DNA of 64,000 nucleotides from Planosporangium flavigriseum (GTDB lineage: Bacteria > Actinomycetota > Actinomycetes > Mycobacteriales > Micromonosporaceae): contig NZ_JAATVW010000010.1 in NCBI RefSeq assembly GCF_011947225.1, positions 124,001-188,000 of the forward strand, written 5' to 3'. The notes below the pieces were generated by a model, which made no database searches, was not told the DNA's origin, and worked only from the letters and a program-made list of their open reading frames with translations. Positions 31,450-39,358 of this stretch are shown in pieces. Made by a program: the position numbers and the translations under genes. Numbering within the stretch: position 1 is the first letter of the stretch; each line of letters begins with the position of its first letter.

Positions 31450-31800
31450 ATGGCGAAAAAAACGATCCACATGCTGATCGACGACCTCGACGGCGGCGAG
31501 GCGGCGGAGACCGTCAAGTTTGCTATTGACGGCGTTCAGTACGAGATCGATCTGTCCGCGGACAACGCCGCGAAAATGCGGGACGCGCTGGCCCCCTTTG
31601 TGGCGGCCGGGACGAAGGTCGGCCGCTCCGGTGGCGTCGTGCGAGTGGCAGCGCCGCGCGGACGTGGTTCCGCGCCGGTGGACCGCGACCAGAACCGGGC
31701 CATCCGCGAATGGGCTCAGGCCAAGGGCATCGCGGTTTCCGACCGCGGCCGGATCAAGCAGGAGATCGTCGATCGGTACCACGCCGAGGCCGGTCACTGA
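31450..31800 (+). CDS. lsr2: Lsr2 nucleoid-associated protein
   Basis: 116 residues from ATG 31450, behind GGAAGGA. The N-terminal oligomerisation domain reads KKTIHMLIDDLDGGEAAETV, with FAIDGVQYEIDLS. The C-terminal DNA-binding domain is REWAQAKGIAVSDRGRIKQE, with the RGR minor-groove hook. The linker holds an extra RGRGS. Lsr2 bridges AT-rich DNA and silences acquired genes, the H-NS analogue of actinobacteria. The start of the longer open frame at 31258 is not supported. Confidence 0.96.
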   Translation: MAKKTIHMLIDDLDGGEAAETVKFAIDGVQYEIDLSADNAAKMRDALAPFVAAGTKVGRSGGVVRVAAPRGRGSAPVDRDQNRAIREWAQAKGIAVSDRGRIKQEIVDRYHAEAGH

Positions 31801-31851
31801 CCACCCCCCATCGAAGTCTCCGGCGGAATTCAACTCTCCGCCGCGCAACTG

Positions 31852-31892
31852 ACTCGGGCCGGATGCCGCACTCGCGGGCGTCCGGCCCGAGT
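31852..31892 (+). terminator. Inverted repeat after lsr2
   Basis: ACTCGGGCCGGA at 31852-31863 pairs perfectly with TCCGGCCCGAGT at 31881-31892, loop 17 nt, 51 bp after the lsr2 stop. A likely factor-assisted terminator. Confidence 0.65.
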
Positions 31893-32056
31893 GTGTAAAC
31901 GCCTGGGTTGATCTCGTGCGGATTTCGATATCACCGGCGGCCTGATCGCCGGCCTGGGTGACCTGGCCATTGTGGCCCGGCCCGTGACTTGATTGACGTA
32001 GGCCATTGTGATGGCGGTCTGTTCAGGGCCGCCGCCTACCGCGACAATGACCCCGT

Positions 32057-32281
32057 ATGAGTCAGTCGGGGCCTGATATGCGCGCGTCGCACCGGGAACG
32101 GCAAGAGACGGTCCGAGCGGTGCGCGGGCAGTTTCGCGAAGGCCGCCTGTCCAGTCCGGCGCCGGTCGGCCCGGGAGACCTGCTCGACTTCGGATCATGC
32201 CGGTTCGTGATCGTGGACAAGTGCCCCCGGCCGGACGGCGGCACTGTGCTGCTCTTCCCAGGCAATGTGGCCGGCCGCTGA
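32057..32281 (+). CDS. Small hypothetical protein (74 aa)
   Basis: It has a charged, Arg-rich N-terminus (MRASHRERQETVRAVRGQFR). A compact C-terminal half follows (GPGDLLDFGSCRFVIVDKCP, then DGGTVLLFPGNVAGR) that could be a small beta barrel. No ribosome-binding site is clear. I do not recognise the family. It may be co-transcribed with the CBS gene 103 bp downstream. The codon pattern looks coding, but a spurious frame cannot be excluded. Confidence 0.45.
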   Translation: MSQSGPDMRASHRERQETVRAVRGQFREGRLSSPAPVGPGDLLDFGSCRFVIVDKCPRPDGGTVLLFPGNVAGR

Positions 32282-32384
32282 GTGGTTCGAGTCGCTGAGG
32301 GGGTCCGGTAGGTTGCAGGTTTCGCCCGGTTTCGGCCGGGTAGCGCGCCTTTTAATGGAGCTCCGGTCGACGAGGGGGCACCTG

Positions 32385-32801
32385 ATGACGACCGTACGTG
32401 AGGTCATGACTCGCGATCCCATCACGATGGACGTCGACACCGTCATCTCGGCGATCGCCCGACAGATGCGCGACGCCTACATCAGCGACGTGATCGTCAC
32501 TGAGGGAGACCGGGTCCGCGGCATCGTAACCGAGCGCGACATCCTGATACGCGCCGTGGCGGAGGACGCCGACCCCCGGGCCACGACCGCGGGCGACGTG
32601 CTGACCCGCGACCTGGTGACGGTCGCACCGGACGACGACATCAAGGCGGCCGAGGGGCTGATGCGCGTCAACGGGATCAAACACCTGCCGGTGTGCGACG
32701 GTGACCGCCTCGTGGGGATCGTGGCCCTGGGCGACCTCGTGGTGGAAGAGCAGCCCGAGTCCTTCTTCGCCGGGGTCGAGGTCGAAGACCGGAACGGCTG
32801 A
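32385..32801 (+). CDS. CBS domain-pair protein (138 aa)
   Basis: A stand-alone Bateman module: TVREVMTRDPITMDVDTVIS and TAGDVLTRDLVTVAPDDDIK start the two CBS repeats. Each ends with the R/H-x-P-V or GIVTERDIL strand. It is the hypoxia-response-protein-1 type found in DevR regulons. It probably binds adenine nucleotides. ATG 32385 follows GAGGGGG; the in-frame ATG 32355 is an alternative. The LLM oxidoreductase starts 19 bp after its stop, so the two are likely one operon. Confidence 0.9.
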   Translation: MTTVREVMTRDPITMDVDTVISAIARQMRDAYISDVIVTEGDRVRGIVTERDILIRAVAEDADPRATTAGDVLTRDLVTVAPDDDIKAAEGLMRVNGIKHLPVCDGDRLVGIVALGDLVVEEQPESFFAGVEVEDRNG

Positions 32802-32820
32802 CCACGCCGGGAGGTGCCGG

Positions 32821-33708
32821 ATGCGGATGCGCGTCGGAGCCGTCTTCCCGCAGACCGAGATCGGAGCCGATCCGGCCGCGATCCGAAAGTACGCGACGGC
32901 TGTACAGGACCTGGGGTACGACCACCTCCTCACGTACGAGCACGTCATCGGCGCCGACCCTGGGTACTACCACGGCTGGACCGGTCCGTACACCATGTAC
33001 AGCCAGTTCCACGAGCCGATGGTGCTCTTCGGGTACCTGGCCGCGATCACCTCGCTGGAGCTGGTCAACGGGATCCTCGTGCTGCCCCAGCGGCAGACCG
33101 TGCTGGTGGCCAAGCAGGGGGCGGAGGTCGACATCCTCACCGGCGGTAGGTACCGGATGGGTGTGGGCGTCGGCTGGAACCCGGTGGAGTACGAGGCGCT
33201 CGACCAGGACTTCGGCCTGCGCGGCAAGCGGATCGAGGAGCAGATCGAGCTGCTGCGTGAACTGTGGACCAAACCCAGCGTCACGCACGTGGGTGACTTC
33301 GAGAAAATCACCGCGGCGGGGCTCAATCCGCTGCCGGTGCAGCGGCCGATCCCGATCTGGATGGGCGCGGACTACCCGCCCGGGTTCCGGCGGGCCGGCC
33401 GGATGGCCGACGGGTGGTTTCCGCAGATGCGGCCCGGGCCGGATCTGGTAGCGGCCAAGCGCATTGTCGACGAGGCGGCGCGCGAAGCCGGCCGGGATCC
33501 GGACAAAATCGGCATGGAGGGGCGGATTCAGTACGGTCCGCACGGCTCCGACGCCGTCGTCGACGAGGCGTACGAGTGGGAGCGGCTCGGCGCGACCCAC
33601 GTCTGCGTCAACACGATGGGTGCCAACCTGCCCAATGTCGACGAGCACATTGCGGCGCTGAGCGCGGTGGTACGCACCGACCGGCGGCTGGTCGCCGCGT
33701 CCGGGTAG
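32821..33708 (+). CDS. LLM-class F420-dependent oxidoreductase
   Basis: 295 residues from ATG 32821, just after GGGAGGTGCCGG. The luciferase-like barrel has RVGAVFPQTEIGADPAAIRK, ILVLPQRQTVLVAKQGAEVD, the cofactor strand TGGRYRMGVGVGWNPVEYEA, and PVQRPIPIWMGADYPPGFRR. The family reduces or oxidises small molecules with F420H2/F420. The substrate is unknown. The next gene is another small flavin/F420-binding protein. It is paralogous to the truncated gene at the left edge of the window. Confidence 0.92.
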   Translation: MRMRVGAVFPQTEIGADPAAIRKYATAVQDLGYDHLLTYEHVIGADPGYYHGWTGPYTMYSQFHEPMVLFGYLAAITSLELVNGILVLPQRQTVLVAKQGAEVDILTGGRYRMGVGVGWNPVEYEALDQDFGLRGKRIEEQIELLRELWTKPSVTHVGDFEKITAAGLNPLPVQRPIPIWMGADYPPGFRRAGRMADGWFPQMRPGPDLVAAKRIVDEAAREAGRDPDKIGMEGRIQYGPHGSDAVVDEAYEWERLGATHVCVNTMGANLPNVDEHIAALSAVVRTDRRLVAASG

Positions 33709-33744
33709 TGGGTCGGTCGATCGCGTAGCTGTAGATTTCGGTAC

Positions 33745-34137
33745 ATGACGATCCTTACAGAAGATGACATCGCCCTGCTCAGCGAGGCTCAGCTGGCCCA
33801 CGTCGCGGTGATCGACGCGGACGGGGCTCCGCACGTGACGCCGGTCTGGGTCGACACCGACGGCGAGCACGTCCTGTTCAACACGGCCAAGGGGCGGGCC
33901 AAGTACAACGCCCTGGCCCGCAACCCGCAGGTCGGGGTGTCGGTGGTCGACAAGGCCAACGACTACCGCACCCTCTGGGTGAAGGGCACCGCCGAGTTCG
34001 TCGAGGACGGCGCCGACGCGCACATCGACCGGATGGCGCAGAAGTACCTCGGGCAGGAGACCTACCCGTTCCGCAAGCCGGGCGAGGAGCGCGTGATCGT
34101 ACGGGTCACGCCGACCGCGAAGCTCCGGCAGGGCTGA
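33745..34137 (+). CDS. PPOX-class F420-dependent protein
   Basis: 130 residues of the pyridoxamine-phosphate-oxidase-like split barrel: QLAHVAVIDADGAPHVTPVW, then FNTAKGRAKYNALARNPQVG. The T-A-K-G-R-A-K-x-N motif is typical of F420-binding FDORs (Rv1155-like). A C-terminal YRTLWVKGTAEFVEDG follows. These enzymes reduce or sequester F420-linked substrates. It lies 36 bp after the LLM gene with no obvious ribosome-binding site, and the pair suggests a small F420 operon. Confidence 0.88.
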   Translation: MTILTEDDIALLSEAQLAHVAVIDADGAPHVTPVWVDTDGEHVLFNTAKGRAKYNALARNPQVGVSVVDKANDYRTLWVKGTAEFVEDGADAHIDRMAQKYLGQETYPFRKPGEERVIVRVTPTAKLRQG

Positions 34138-34155
34138 CCGTCTGCTGTCGTCTGC

Positions 34156-34184
34156 TGTGGGGAGATCTCGCGTAGCTCCCCACA
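34156..34184 (+). terminator. Terminator after the PPOX gene
   Basis: TGTGGGGAG at 34156-34164 pairs perfectly with CTCCCCACA at 34176-34184 with an 11-nt loop, 18 bp after the stop. Confidence 0.65.
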
Positions 34185-34187
34185 GCG

Positions 34188-34219
34188 ATTCACGACACCA
34201 TGTCCACAATTCGCGACAC
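34188..34219. promoter_or_regulatory. Two direct repeats at 21-bp spacing before the desaturase
   Basis: ATTCACGACAC (34188-34198) and ATTCGCGACAC (34209-34219) recur exactly 21 bp apart, two helical turns, so a regulator could bind both on one DNA face. They lie about 80-110 bp upstream of the start. Confidence 0.4.
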
Positions 34220-34261
34220 ATGTGCGCCCAGCGTGCGGAGTGTGCTGGGCTGGTCTAACCT

Positions 34262-34277
34262 ACGGGTACGTAACCGT
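34262..34277. promoter_or_regulatory. Candidate operator palindrome before the desaturase
   Basis: ACGGGTACGTAACCGT has seven of eight complementary pairs and ends 20 bp before the GTG start, overlapping the likely transcription start. TetR-type fatty-acid regulators use sites of this form. No regulator gene is adjacent. Confidence 0.45.
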
Positions 34278-34297
34278 AAGCATCCGGGAGGTTTCCA

Positions 34298-35230
34298 GTG
34301 CCGTCGCAGACCGAGCTGTTGCTCGAGCTCGAACCCGTTGTCGAGGCCAACCTCAACCGGCACCTGTCGCAGGCCACCGAGTGGATGCCGCACGAGTACG
34401 TGCCGTGGAGCCAGGGGCGCGACTTCGACGGCATCCTGGGTGGCGAGGCGTGGGACGTCTCCCAGTCGAAGCTGTCCGACGTGGCCCGGACCTCGCTGAT
34501 CGTGAACCTGCTCACCGAGGACAACCTGCCGAGCTACCACCACGAGATCGCGACCCTCTTCGGTCGGGACGGCGCCTGGGGCACCTGGGTACACCGGTGG
34601 ACCGCGGAGGAGGGCCGGCACGGCATCGTCCTCCGGGACTACCTGCTGACCACCCGGGCGGTCGACCCGGTCGAGCTGGAGCGGGCCCGGATGACCCACA
34701 TGTCGACCGGCTACGCCTTCGAACACGACGACGACGCTCTGCACTCGATCGCGTACGTGTCGTTCCAGGAGCTGGCCACCAGGATCTCGCACCGCAACAC
34801 CGGCCGGTTCAGCGGCGACCCGATCTGCGAGCAGATGCTCGCCCGGGTGGCGCAGGACGAGAACCTGCACATGGTCTTCTACCGCAACCTGCTGGCCGGC
34901 GCGCTCGAGGTGGCGCCCAACGAGACCATGCGGGCCATCACCGACGTGGTGACGACCTTCCAGATGCCGGGCACCGGCATCGAGAACTTCGGCCGTAAGG
35001 CGGTTCAGATCGCCCTCGCCGGCATCTACGACCTGCGTATCCACCACAACGAGGTGCTCACGCCGGTGCTGCGCAACCTCCGGGTGTTCGACCGGACGGA
35101 CCTGACCGGCGACGGTGAGCGGGCGCGTGAGGAGCTGGCCGCGTTCATGGCCGGCCTCGACGCGAACGCCGCCCGGTTCGAGGAGCGCCGGGAGGCCAGC
35201 CGGCAGCGCGTTGCCGCTCGCGCCGGCTGA
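34298..35230 (+). CDS. Acyl-ACP desaturase-like di-iron protein
   Basis: 310 residues of the ferritin-like stearoyl-ACP desaturase family, like mycobacterial DesA1/DesA2. Di-iron ligands are all visible: E74 (LLTEDNLPSYHHEI), E105-x2-H108 (AEEGRHG), E158 (SFQELATR) and E188-x2-H191 (DENLHMVFYRN). It introduces a double bond into an acyl chain carried on ACP. GTG 34298 follows GGGAGGT. The last codons and stop lie inside a 44-bp tandem duplication. Confidence 0.93.
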   Translation: MPSQTELLLELEPVVEANLNRHLSQATEWMPHEYVPWSQGRDFDGILGGEAWDVSQSKLSDVARTSLIVNLLTEDNLPSYHHEIATLFGRDGAWGTWVHRWTAEEGRHGIVLRDYLLTTRAVDPVELERARMTHMSTGYAFEHDDDALHSIAYVSFQELATRISHRNTGRFSGDPICEQMLARVAQDENLHMVFYRNLLAGALEVAPNETMRAITDVVTTFQMPGTGIENFGRKAVQIALAGIYDLRIHHNEVLTPVLRNLRVFDRTDLTGDGERAREELAAFMAGLDANAARFEERREASRQRVAARAG

Positions 35231-35286
35231 GTTGCCGCTCGCGCCGGCAGCGCGTCGCCGCTCGCGCCGGCTGAGTTGCCGGGCGG
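35199..35286. repeat. 44-bp tandem duplication over the desaturase stop
   Basis: Positions 35199-35242 and 35243-35286 agree except for one internal base and the last few bases. Each copy contains the GCTGAG with the stop codon, so the real gene ends in the first copy and the second is untranslated. Confidence 0.8.
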
Positions 35287-35326
35287 CCGGCGTTCGTCCT
35301 GCGGTGTGCCGGGGTAGCACAACCGT

Positions 35327-36259
35327 ATGGGTGGCGTGAAGGAGCTTCCGGACTACAAGCGCGATCTGGTGCGGCTCGGCGACTACATGGTGCTCGACGA
35401 GGGCGACGACGACCCGGTGCTGCTCACCAAGGACGGCAAGCCGGTCGAGACGTGGCGTGAGGGGTACCCGTACCCGGAGCGGATGAGCCGGGACGAGTAC
35501 GACCGGGAGAAGCGCCTCCTGCAGATCGAACTGCTCAAGCTCCAACGTTGGATCAAGGCCACGGGCGAGAAGCTGGTCATCGTCTTCGAGGGGCGCGACG
35601 CGGCGGGCAAGGGCGGCACGATCAAGCGGTTCATGGAGCACCTCAACCCGCGGGGCGCCCGGGTCGTCGCGCTGGGGAAACCCAGCGAGCGCGAGGTCAC
35701 CCAGTGGTACTTCCAGCGGTACGTCGCCCACCTGCCGGCCGCCGGCGAGATCGTGCTCTTCGATCGGTCCTGGTACAACCGGGCAGGTGTGGAGCGGGTG
35801 ATGGGGCTGACCAGCCGTGCGGACTACCTGGAGTTCATGCGGCAGACCCCGGAACTGGAGCGCATGCTCGTGCACTCCGGCATCAACCTGATCAAGTTCT
35901 GGTTCTCGGTCTCCCGGTCCGAGCAGCGCACCCGGTTCACGATCCGCCAGGTCGACCCGGTACGGCAGTGGAAGCTGTCGCCGATGGACCTCGCCTCCCT
36001 CGACAAGTGGGACGAGTACACCGAGGCCAAGGAGGCGATGCTCTTCTACACCGACACCGCCGACGCCCCGTGGACGATCGTCAAGAGCAATGACAAGAAG
36101 CGCGCCCGGGTGGAGGCGATGCGCTTCGTGCTGAACCAGTTTGATTACACGGGCAAGGACCCGGAGCTCGTCGGCACGCCCGACCCGCGGATCGTCGGGC
36201 GCGCGTCGCGGTTGTTCGAGGAGGGCGAGCAGCCCGGCAGCCTGCACGTACGCCTCTGA
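35327..36259 (+). CDS. ppk2: Polyphosphate kinase 2
   Basis: 310 residues of the single-domain PPK2 family. Walker A is FEGRDAAGKGGTIKRFMEHL (residues 88-107), Walker B ends in VLFDRSWYNRAGVERVMG (D146, R147), and the lid is SRSEQRTRFTIRQ. It transfers phosphate between polyphosphate and nucleoside di- or monophosphates. The class (ADP or AMP use) cannot be fixed by eye. The start ATG follows the repeat tract; no strong ribosome-binding site is present. It is followed by the palindromic element, a likely terminator. Confidence 0.95.
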   Translation: MGGVKELPDYKRDLVRLGDYMVLDEGDDDPVLLTKDGKPVETWREGYPYPERMSRDEYDREKRLLQIELLKLQRWIKATGEKLVIVFEGRDAAGKGGTIKRFMEHLNPRGARVVALGKPSEREVTQWYFQRYVAHLPAAGEIVLFDRSWYNRAGVERVMGLTSRADYLEFMRQTPELERMLVHSGINLIKFWFSVSRSEQRTRFTIRQVDPVRQWKLSPMDLASLDKWDEYTEAKEAMLFYTDTADAPWTIVKSNDKKRARVEAMRFVLNQFDYTGKDPELVGTPDPRIVGRASRLFEEGEQPGSLHVRL

Positions 36260-36266
36260 CCCTTTT

Positions 36267-36320
36267 CATGATCACCCGGAGTTTTGGGCGCCATGACACC
36301 TAAAACTCCGGGTGATCATG
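36267..36320. repeat. Palindromic intergenic element, copy 2
   Basis: CATGATCACCCGGAGTTTT at 36267-36285 pairs perfectly with 36302-36320; the stem extends by a G-T and two G-C pairs. It is nearly identical to the copy at 37307 including the loop (one base differs). It lies eight bases after the ppk2 stop. Confidence 0.9.
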
Positions 36321-36378
36321 AGAGATATCCACAGTTTCGAGTTGCTTCTGGTGAGCCCCGGTATCAGTCCGACACGCT

Positions 36379-37335
36379 TTGTCGGTGTTCGATGAGCAGG
36401 GCGGAGTGGTGACGCGGGCGCAGGCGCTCGCGGACGGCATGACCACCGATGCGGTCCGGGAGCGTCTGCGCGCGGGCCGGTGGCAACGACTCTTCCGTTC
36501 GGTGTACGCGACGTTCAGCGGCCCGGTGCCGCGCGAGTCAATGCTGTGGGCTGCAGTGCTGCGCGCCGGGTCGGGGGCCATGCTCAGCCACCAGTCCTCG
36601 GCGGAGCTGATCGGTCTGATGGACGAGCCGGATGGGTTGATCCACGTGACGGTGCCGACCGGGCGGGATATCTCGCCGATCCCCGGCGTCGTCGTCCACC
36701 AGTCCAGCCGTGCGGACCGGGCTCGGCATCCGATTCGGTTGCCGCCTCAGACGCGGGTCGAGGAGACTGTGGTCGACCTGACGCAGACTTCCGCCTCGCT
36801 GGGGCAGGCGCTAGGGCTGATCGCGAAGGCGTGCGGCCGCAGGCTCACCCGGGCTGACCGGATCGTCACGGCGATCGAGACCCGTAAGAAAGTGCGGTGG
36901 CGGGAGGACCTGCTCGCGGCGCTGACCGACGTGGCCGATGGGGCGCACTCTTCCCTCGAACTGCGCTACTTGCGCGACGTCGAACGGGCGCACGGCCTGC
37001 TGTGCGGCAGTCGTCAGCACGTCGTCAAGCGCCGCAGCGGCCGGTGCTATGACGACGTGCGCTACGTCGAGTTCGGTGTAGTCGTCGAGTTGGACGGTCG
37101 CGTCGCGCACCCCGACGAGGCACGCTGGCGAGACATGCGCCGAGACAACGCGGCCATCCTCGATGGACGGAGGGTGCTGCGCTACGGCTGGGCCGATGTC
37201 ACCGGGCAGCCGTGTGCGGTGGCGGCCCAGGTGGTCACGGTGCTGCGGGCCGCGGGCTGGCGTGGTGTGCCACGCCGCTGCCACCGCTGCCACCGCTGCC
37301 GAGTTCATGATCACCCGGAGTTTTGGGCGTCATGA
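36379..37335 (+). CDS. AbiEi-like wHTH protein with DUF559/Vsr-like C-terminal domain
   Basis: 318 residues. The N-terminal part is a winged HTH of the AbiEi/antitoxin-like type (GGVVTRAQALADGMTTDAVR, WQRLFRSVYATFSGP). A middle region follows (LSHQSSAELIGL, VHQSSRADRARH), then a C-terminal PD-(D/E)xK-like strand (VEFGVVVELDGRVAHP) as in DUF559 and Vsr endonuclease relatives. Despite the family name, no AbiEii-like toxin is nearby, so it is an orphan of unknown role. The start is TTG 36379 or GTG 36385. The C-terminus has a RCHRCHRC run from a 9-bp repeat, and the final DHPEFWAS is read from the palindromic element. Confidence 0.75.
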   Translation: MSVFDEQGGVVTRAQALADGMTTDAVRERLRAGRWQRLFRSVYATFSGPVPRESMLWAAVLRAGSGAMLSHQSSAELIGLMDEPDGLIHVTVPTGRDISPIPGVVVHQSSRADRARHPIRLPPQTRVEETVVDLTQTSASLGQALGLIAKACGRRLTRADRIVTAIETRKKVRWREDLLAALTDVADGAHSSLELRYLRDVERAHGLLCGSRQHVVKRRSGRCYDDVRYVEFGVVVELDGRVAHPDEARWRDMRRDNAAILDGRRVLRYGWADVTGQPCAVAAQVVTVLRAAGWRGVPRRCHRCHRCRVHDHPEFWAS

Positions 37336-37358
37336 CACCTAAAACTCCGGGTGATCAT
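37307..37358. repeat. Palindromic intergenic element, copy 3
   Basis: Arms 37307-37324 and 37341-37358 are perfectly complementary. It lies inside the convergent 3' ends of the AbiEi-like gene and of the small membrane gene. Both genes read the arm in the same frame and so share the final residues DHPEF. Confidence 0.9.
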
Positions 37359-37599
37359 TGGAAGGGGCGGCCCTGAGCGGGCGCAGGCGCTGCCAGAGCA
37401 GGAAGAACCCGCCGAGCACCAGCATCGCGAGCCCTGTCCAGAGGTTGATCCGTACCCCGGCCGCTTTCTGGATCTCTTCCGGGCTGTCGAACAGCCCGGC
37501 CAGGCCGACGATCAGCCCGTACACCACGAAGATGCCGCCGATGACCCGGCGTATGTCGAACAGGCGAGCCTTGCTGGTGGGAATCGGTTCCTCAGCCAT
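37339..37599 (-). CDS. Small membrane protein next to the sodium symporter
   Basis: 86 residues from ATG 37599, with two hydrophobic helices (VIGGIFVVYGLIVGLAGLF, then LAMLVLGGFFLLWQRLRPL) and a soluble N-terminus. It lies ten bases after the symporter stop and is probably its co-transcribed partner; small companion subunits are known for some SSS transporters. The last residues (NDHPEF and stop) come from the palindromic element, so the original C-terminus may have been replaced. Confidence 0.75.
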   Translation of the reverse strand: MAEEPIPTSKARLFDIRRVIGGIFVVYGLIVGLAGLFDSPEEIQKAAGVRINLWTGLAMLVLGGFFLLWQRLRPLRAAPSNDHPEF

Positions 37600-37609
37600 C
37601 ACATACCTC

Positions 37610-39280
37610 TCACAGGAACGGCAGGTAGAACGCTGCGGCCAGGGCCAGCGCACCGCCGCCGAGCACGACGGGGGAGCGGTACCAGGCGCGGTCGGCCTTC
37701 TCCATGTCCGCAGTCAAGTCGATCTTGTCTACGCCGTAGACCAGTCCGCGAAGCTCGGACACCGGCTTCGGCGTGGTGAACAGCGTGACAATCACCGCCA
37801 CGATCGCGACGGTCACGAACGCGATGCCGGCCCCCCAGAAGCTCTGGTCGAGGTCGGAGCCGAAGTGCAGCACGCCGGCCTGGTACAGGATGTAGGTCGA
37901 GACCGCCGTCAGCGTGCCGGTCAGCAGGCCGATGAAGCCGGCCCACGGAGTCATCCGGCGCCAGAACATGCCGATGATGAACGTGGCGAACAGCGGCGCG
38001 TTGAACACCGCGAACAGCGCCTGCAGGTAGTTCATGATGTTGCTGAACCCGGCGGCGATGAACGCGGTGCCGATGCCGATGGCGATACCGACGATCGTGA
38101 TGATCCGCCCGACGCGCAGGTAGTGCGCGTCGTCGCGGTCACGCCGGATGTACGCCCGCCAGATGTCGTACGTGAAGACCGTGTTGAAGCCGCTGATGTT
38201 GGCCGCCATGCCGGCCATGAACGAGGCCATCAGGCCGGTCACCGCGACGCCGAGCACACCGTTGGGCAGCAGGTCGCGCATCAGCAGCGGGATCGCGTTG
38301 TTGTACTGCAGGTCGCCGGTCTTGGCGCCGAGCCCCTTCACGGTCACCAGCGCGATCAGCCCGGGAATGACGGTCACCGCCGGGATGATGAGCTTCGGGT
38401 ACGCGCCGATGATCGGCGTGAGGCGGGCGGCCGTCATGTTCTTCGCCGACAGCGCGCGCTGCACCTCGGCGAAGTTGGTGGTCCAGTAGCCGAACGACAG
38501 CACGAAGCCCAGGCCGAACACGATGCCGAGCCAGTGGGCGCCGAGCGGGTTGTGTGAGCTGCCGGTGCCGATCCAGGTGTGCAGGCCGGCCTCACCGAGG
38601 GGGGATTGGCGCACCTCGTCGAGCAGGCCGGCCGGGCCGCCAACCTTGATCAGGCCGACCACGGTGATCGGGATCAGACCGGCGAGGATCACGAAGAACT
38701 GCAGCACCTCGTTGTAGATCGCCGACGACAGGCCGCCGAGGGTGATGTACACGAGCACGAACGCGGCCGCGACGACGATCGACACCCACAGCGGCCACCC
38801 GGCGAGCGCCCGCATGACCAGCGCCAGGGCGTACAGGTTGACGCCCGCGATCAGGACCTGCGCGACCGCGAACGAGACCGCGTTGAACAGGTGGGCGGGC
38901 GCGTTGAAGCGGCGCCGCAGGTACTCGGGGACGCTGTGCACCTTGGAGCCGTAGTAGAACGGCATCATCACGATGCCCAGGAACACCATGGCCGGCACCG
39001 CGCCGATCCAGTAGTAGTGCAACGTCATCATGCCGTACTGCGCGCCGTTGGCGGCCATGCCGAGGATCTCGATCGCGCCCAGGTTGGCCGACACGAAGGC
39101 GAGGCCGGTCACCCAGGCTGGCAGCGCCCGGCCGGAGAGGAAGAAGTCGGCGCTGGTCGAGATGGCTCGCCGCACGGCGAACCCGATGCCGAGAACGGTC
39201 ACGAAGTACAGCGCCAGAAGCGTGTAGTCGAGCGCGTTCAGGTTGAGACGCAGTCCGGTGGTCTGCGCGACGGTTTCCAC
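37610..39280 (-). CDS. Sodium:solute symporter (SSS family)
   Basis: About 556 residues with 13-14 hydrophobic segments. It has family motifs such as DFFLSGRALPAWVTGLAF in helix 1-2, ITLGGLSSAIYNEVLQFFVI and GLMASFMAGMAANISGFNTV. The GTG at 39280 follows AGGAGG and is preferred over the upstream ATG of the open frame. It imports a solute with Na+; sugar or related solutes are usual for this subgroup, and the substrate is not visible from sequence. It lies 78 bp after cydB on the same strand and may be read through from the cyd promoter. Confidence 0.92.
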   Translation of the reverse strand: METVAQTTGLRLNLNALDYTLLALYFVTVLGIGFAVRRAISTSADFFLSGRALPAWVTGLAFVSANLGAIEILGMAANGAQYGMMTLHYYWIGAVPAMVFLGIVMMPFYYGSKVHSVPEYLRRRFNAPAHLFNAVSFAVAQVLIAGVNLYALALVMRALAGWPLWVSIVVAAAFVLVYITLGGLSSAIYNEVLQFFVILAGLIPITVVGLIKVGGPAGLLDEVRQSPLGEAGLHTWIGTGSSHNPLGAHWLGIVFGLGFVLSFGYWTTNFAEVQRALSAKNMTAARLTPIIGAYPKLIIPAVTVIPGLIALVTVKGLGAKTGDLQYNNAIPLLMRDLLPNGVLGVAVTGLMASFMAGMAANISGFNTVFTYDIWRAYIRRDRDDAHYLRVGRIITIVGIAIGIGTAFIAAGFSNIMNYLQALFAVFNAPLFATFIIGMFWRRMTPWAGFIGLLTGTLTAVSTYILYQAGVLHFGSDLDQSFWGAGIAFVTVAIVAVIVTLFTTPKPVSELRGLVYGVDKIDLTADMEKADRAWYRSPVVLGGGALALAAAFYLPFL

Positions 39281-39358
39281 GGTGCCTCCTGCCGCCGGCG
39301 AGCAGCACCGGCGCAGGAGGGGTTCCCTAAGCTGATATTCACTCAAACGAGATTCGTG

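Noticed and set aside
37275-37300. Three 9-bp repeats (CCGCTGCCA) considered as a regulatory array
   Set aside because: They lie within the coding end of the AbiEi-like gene and just encode RCHRCHRC.
36379-37335. AbiEi-like gene considered as half of a toxin-antitoxin abortive-infection system
   Set aside because: No AbiEii-type nucleotidyltransferase toxin is next to it; neighbours are ppk2 and a small membrane protein.
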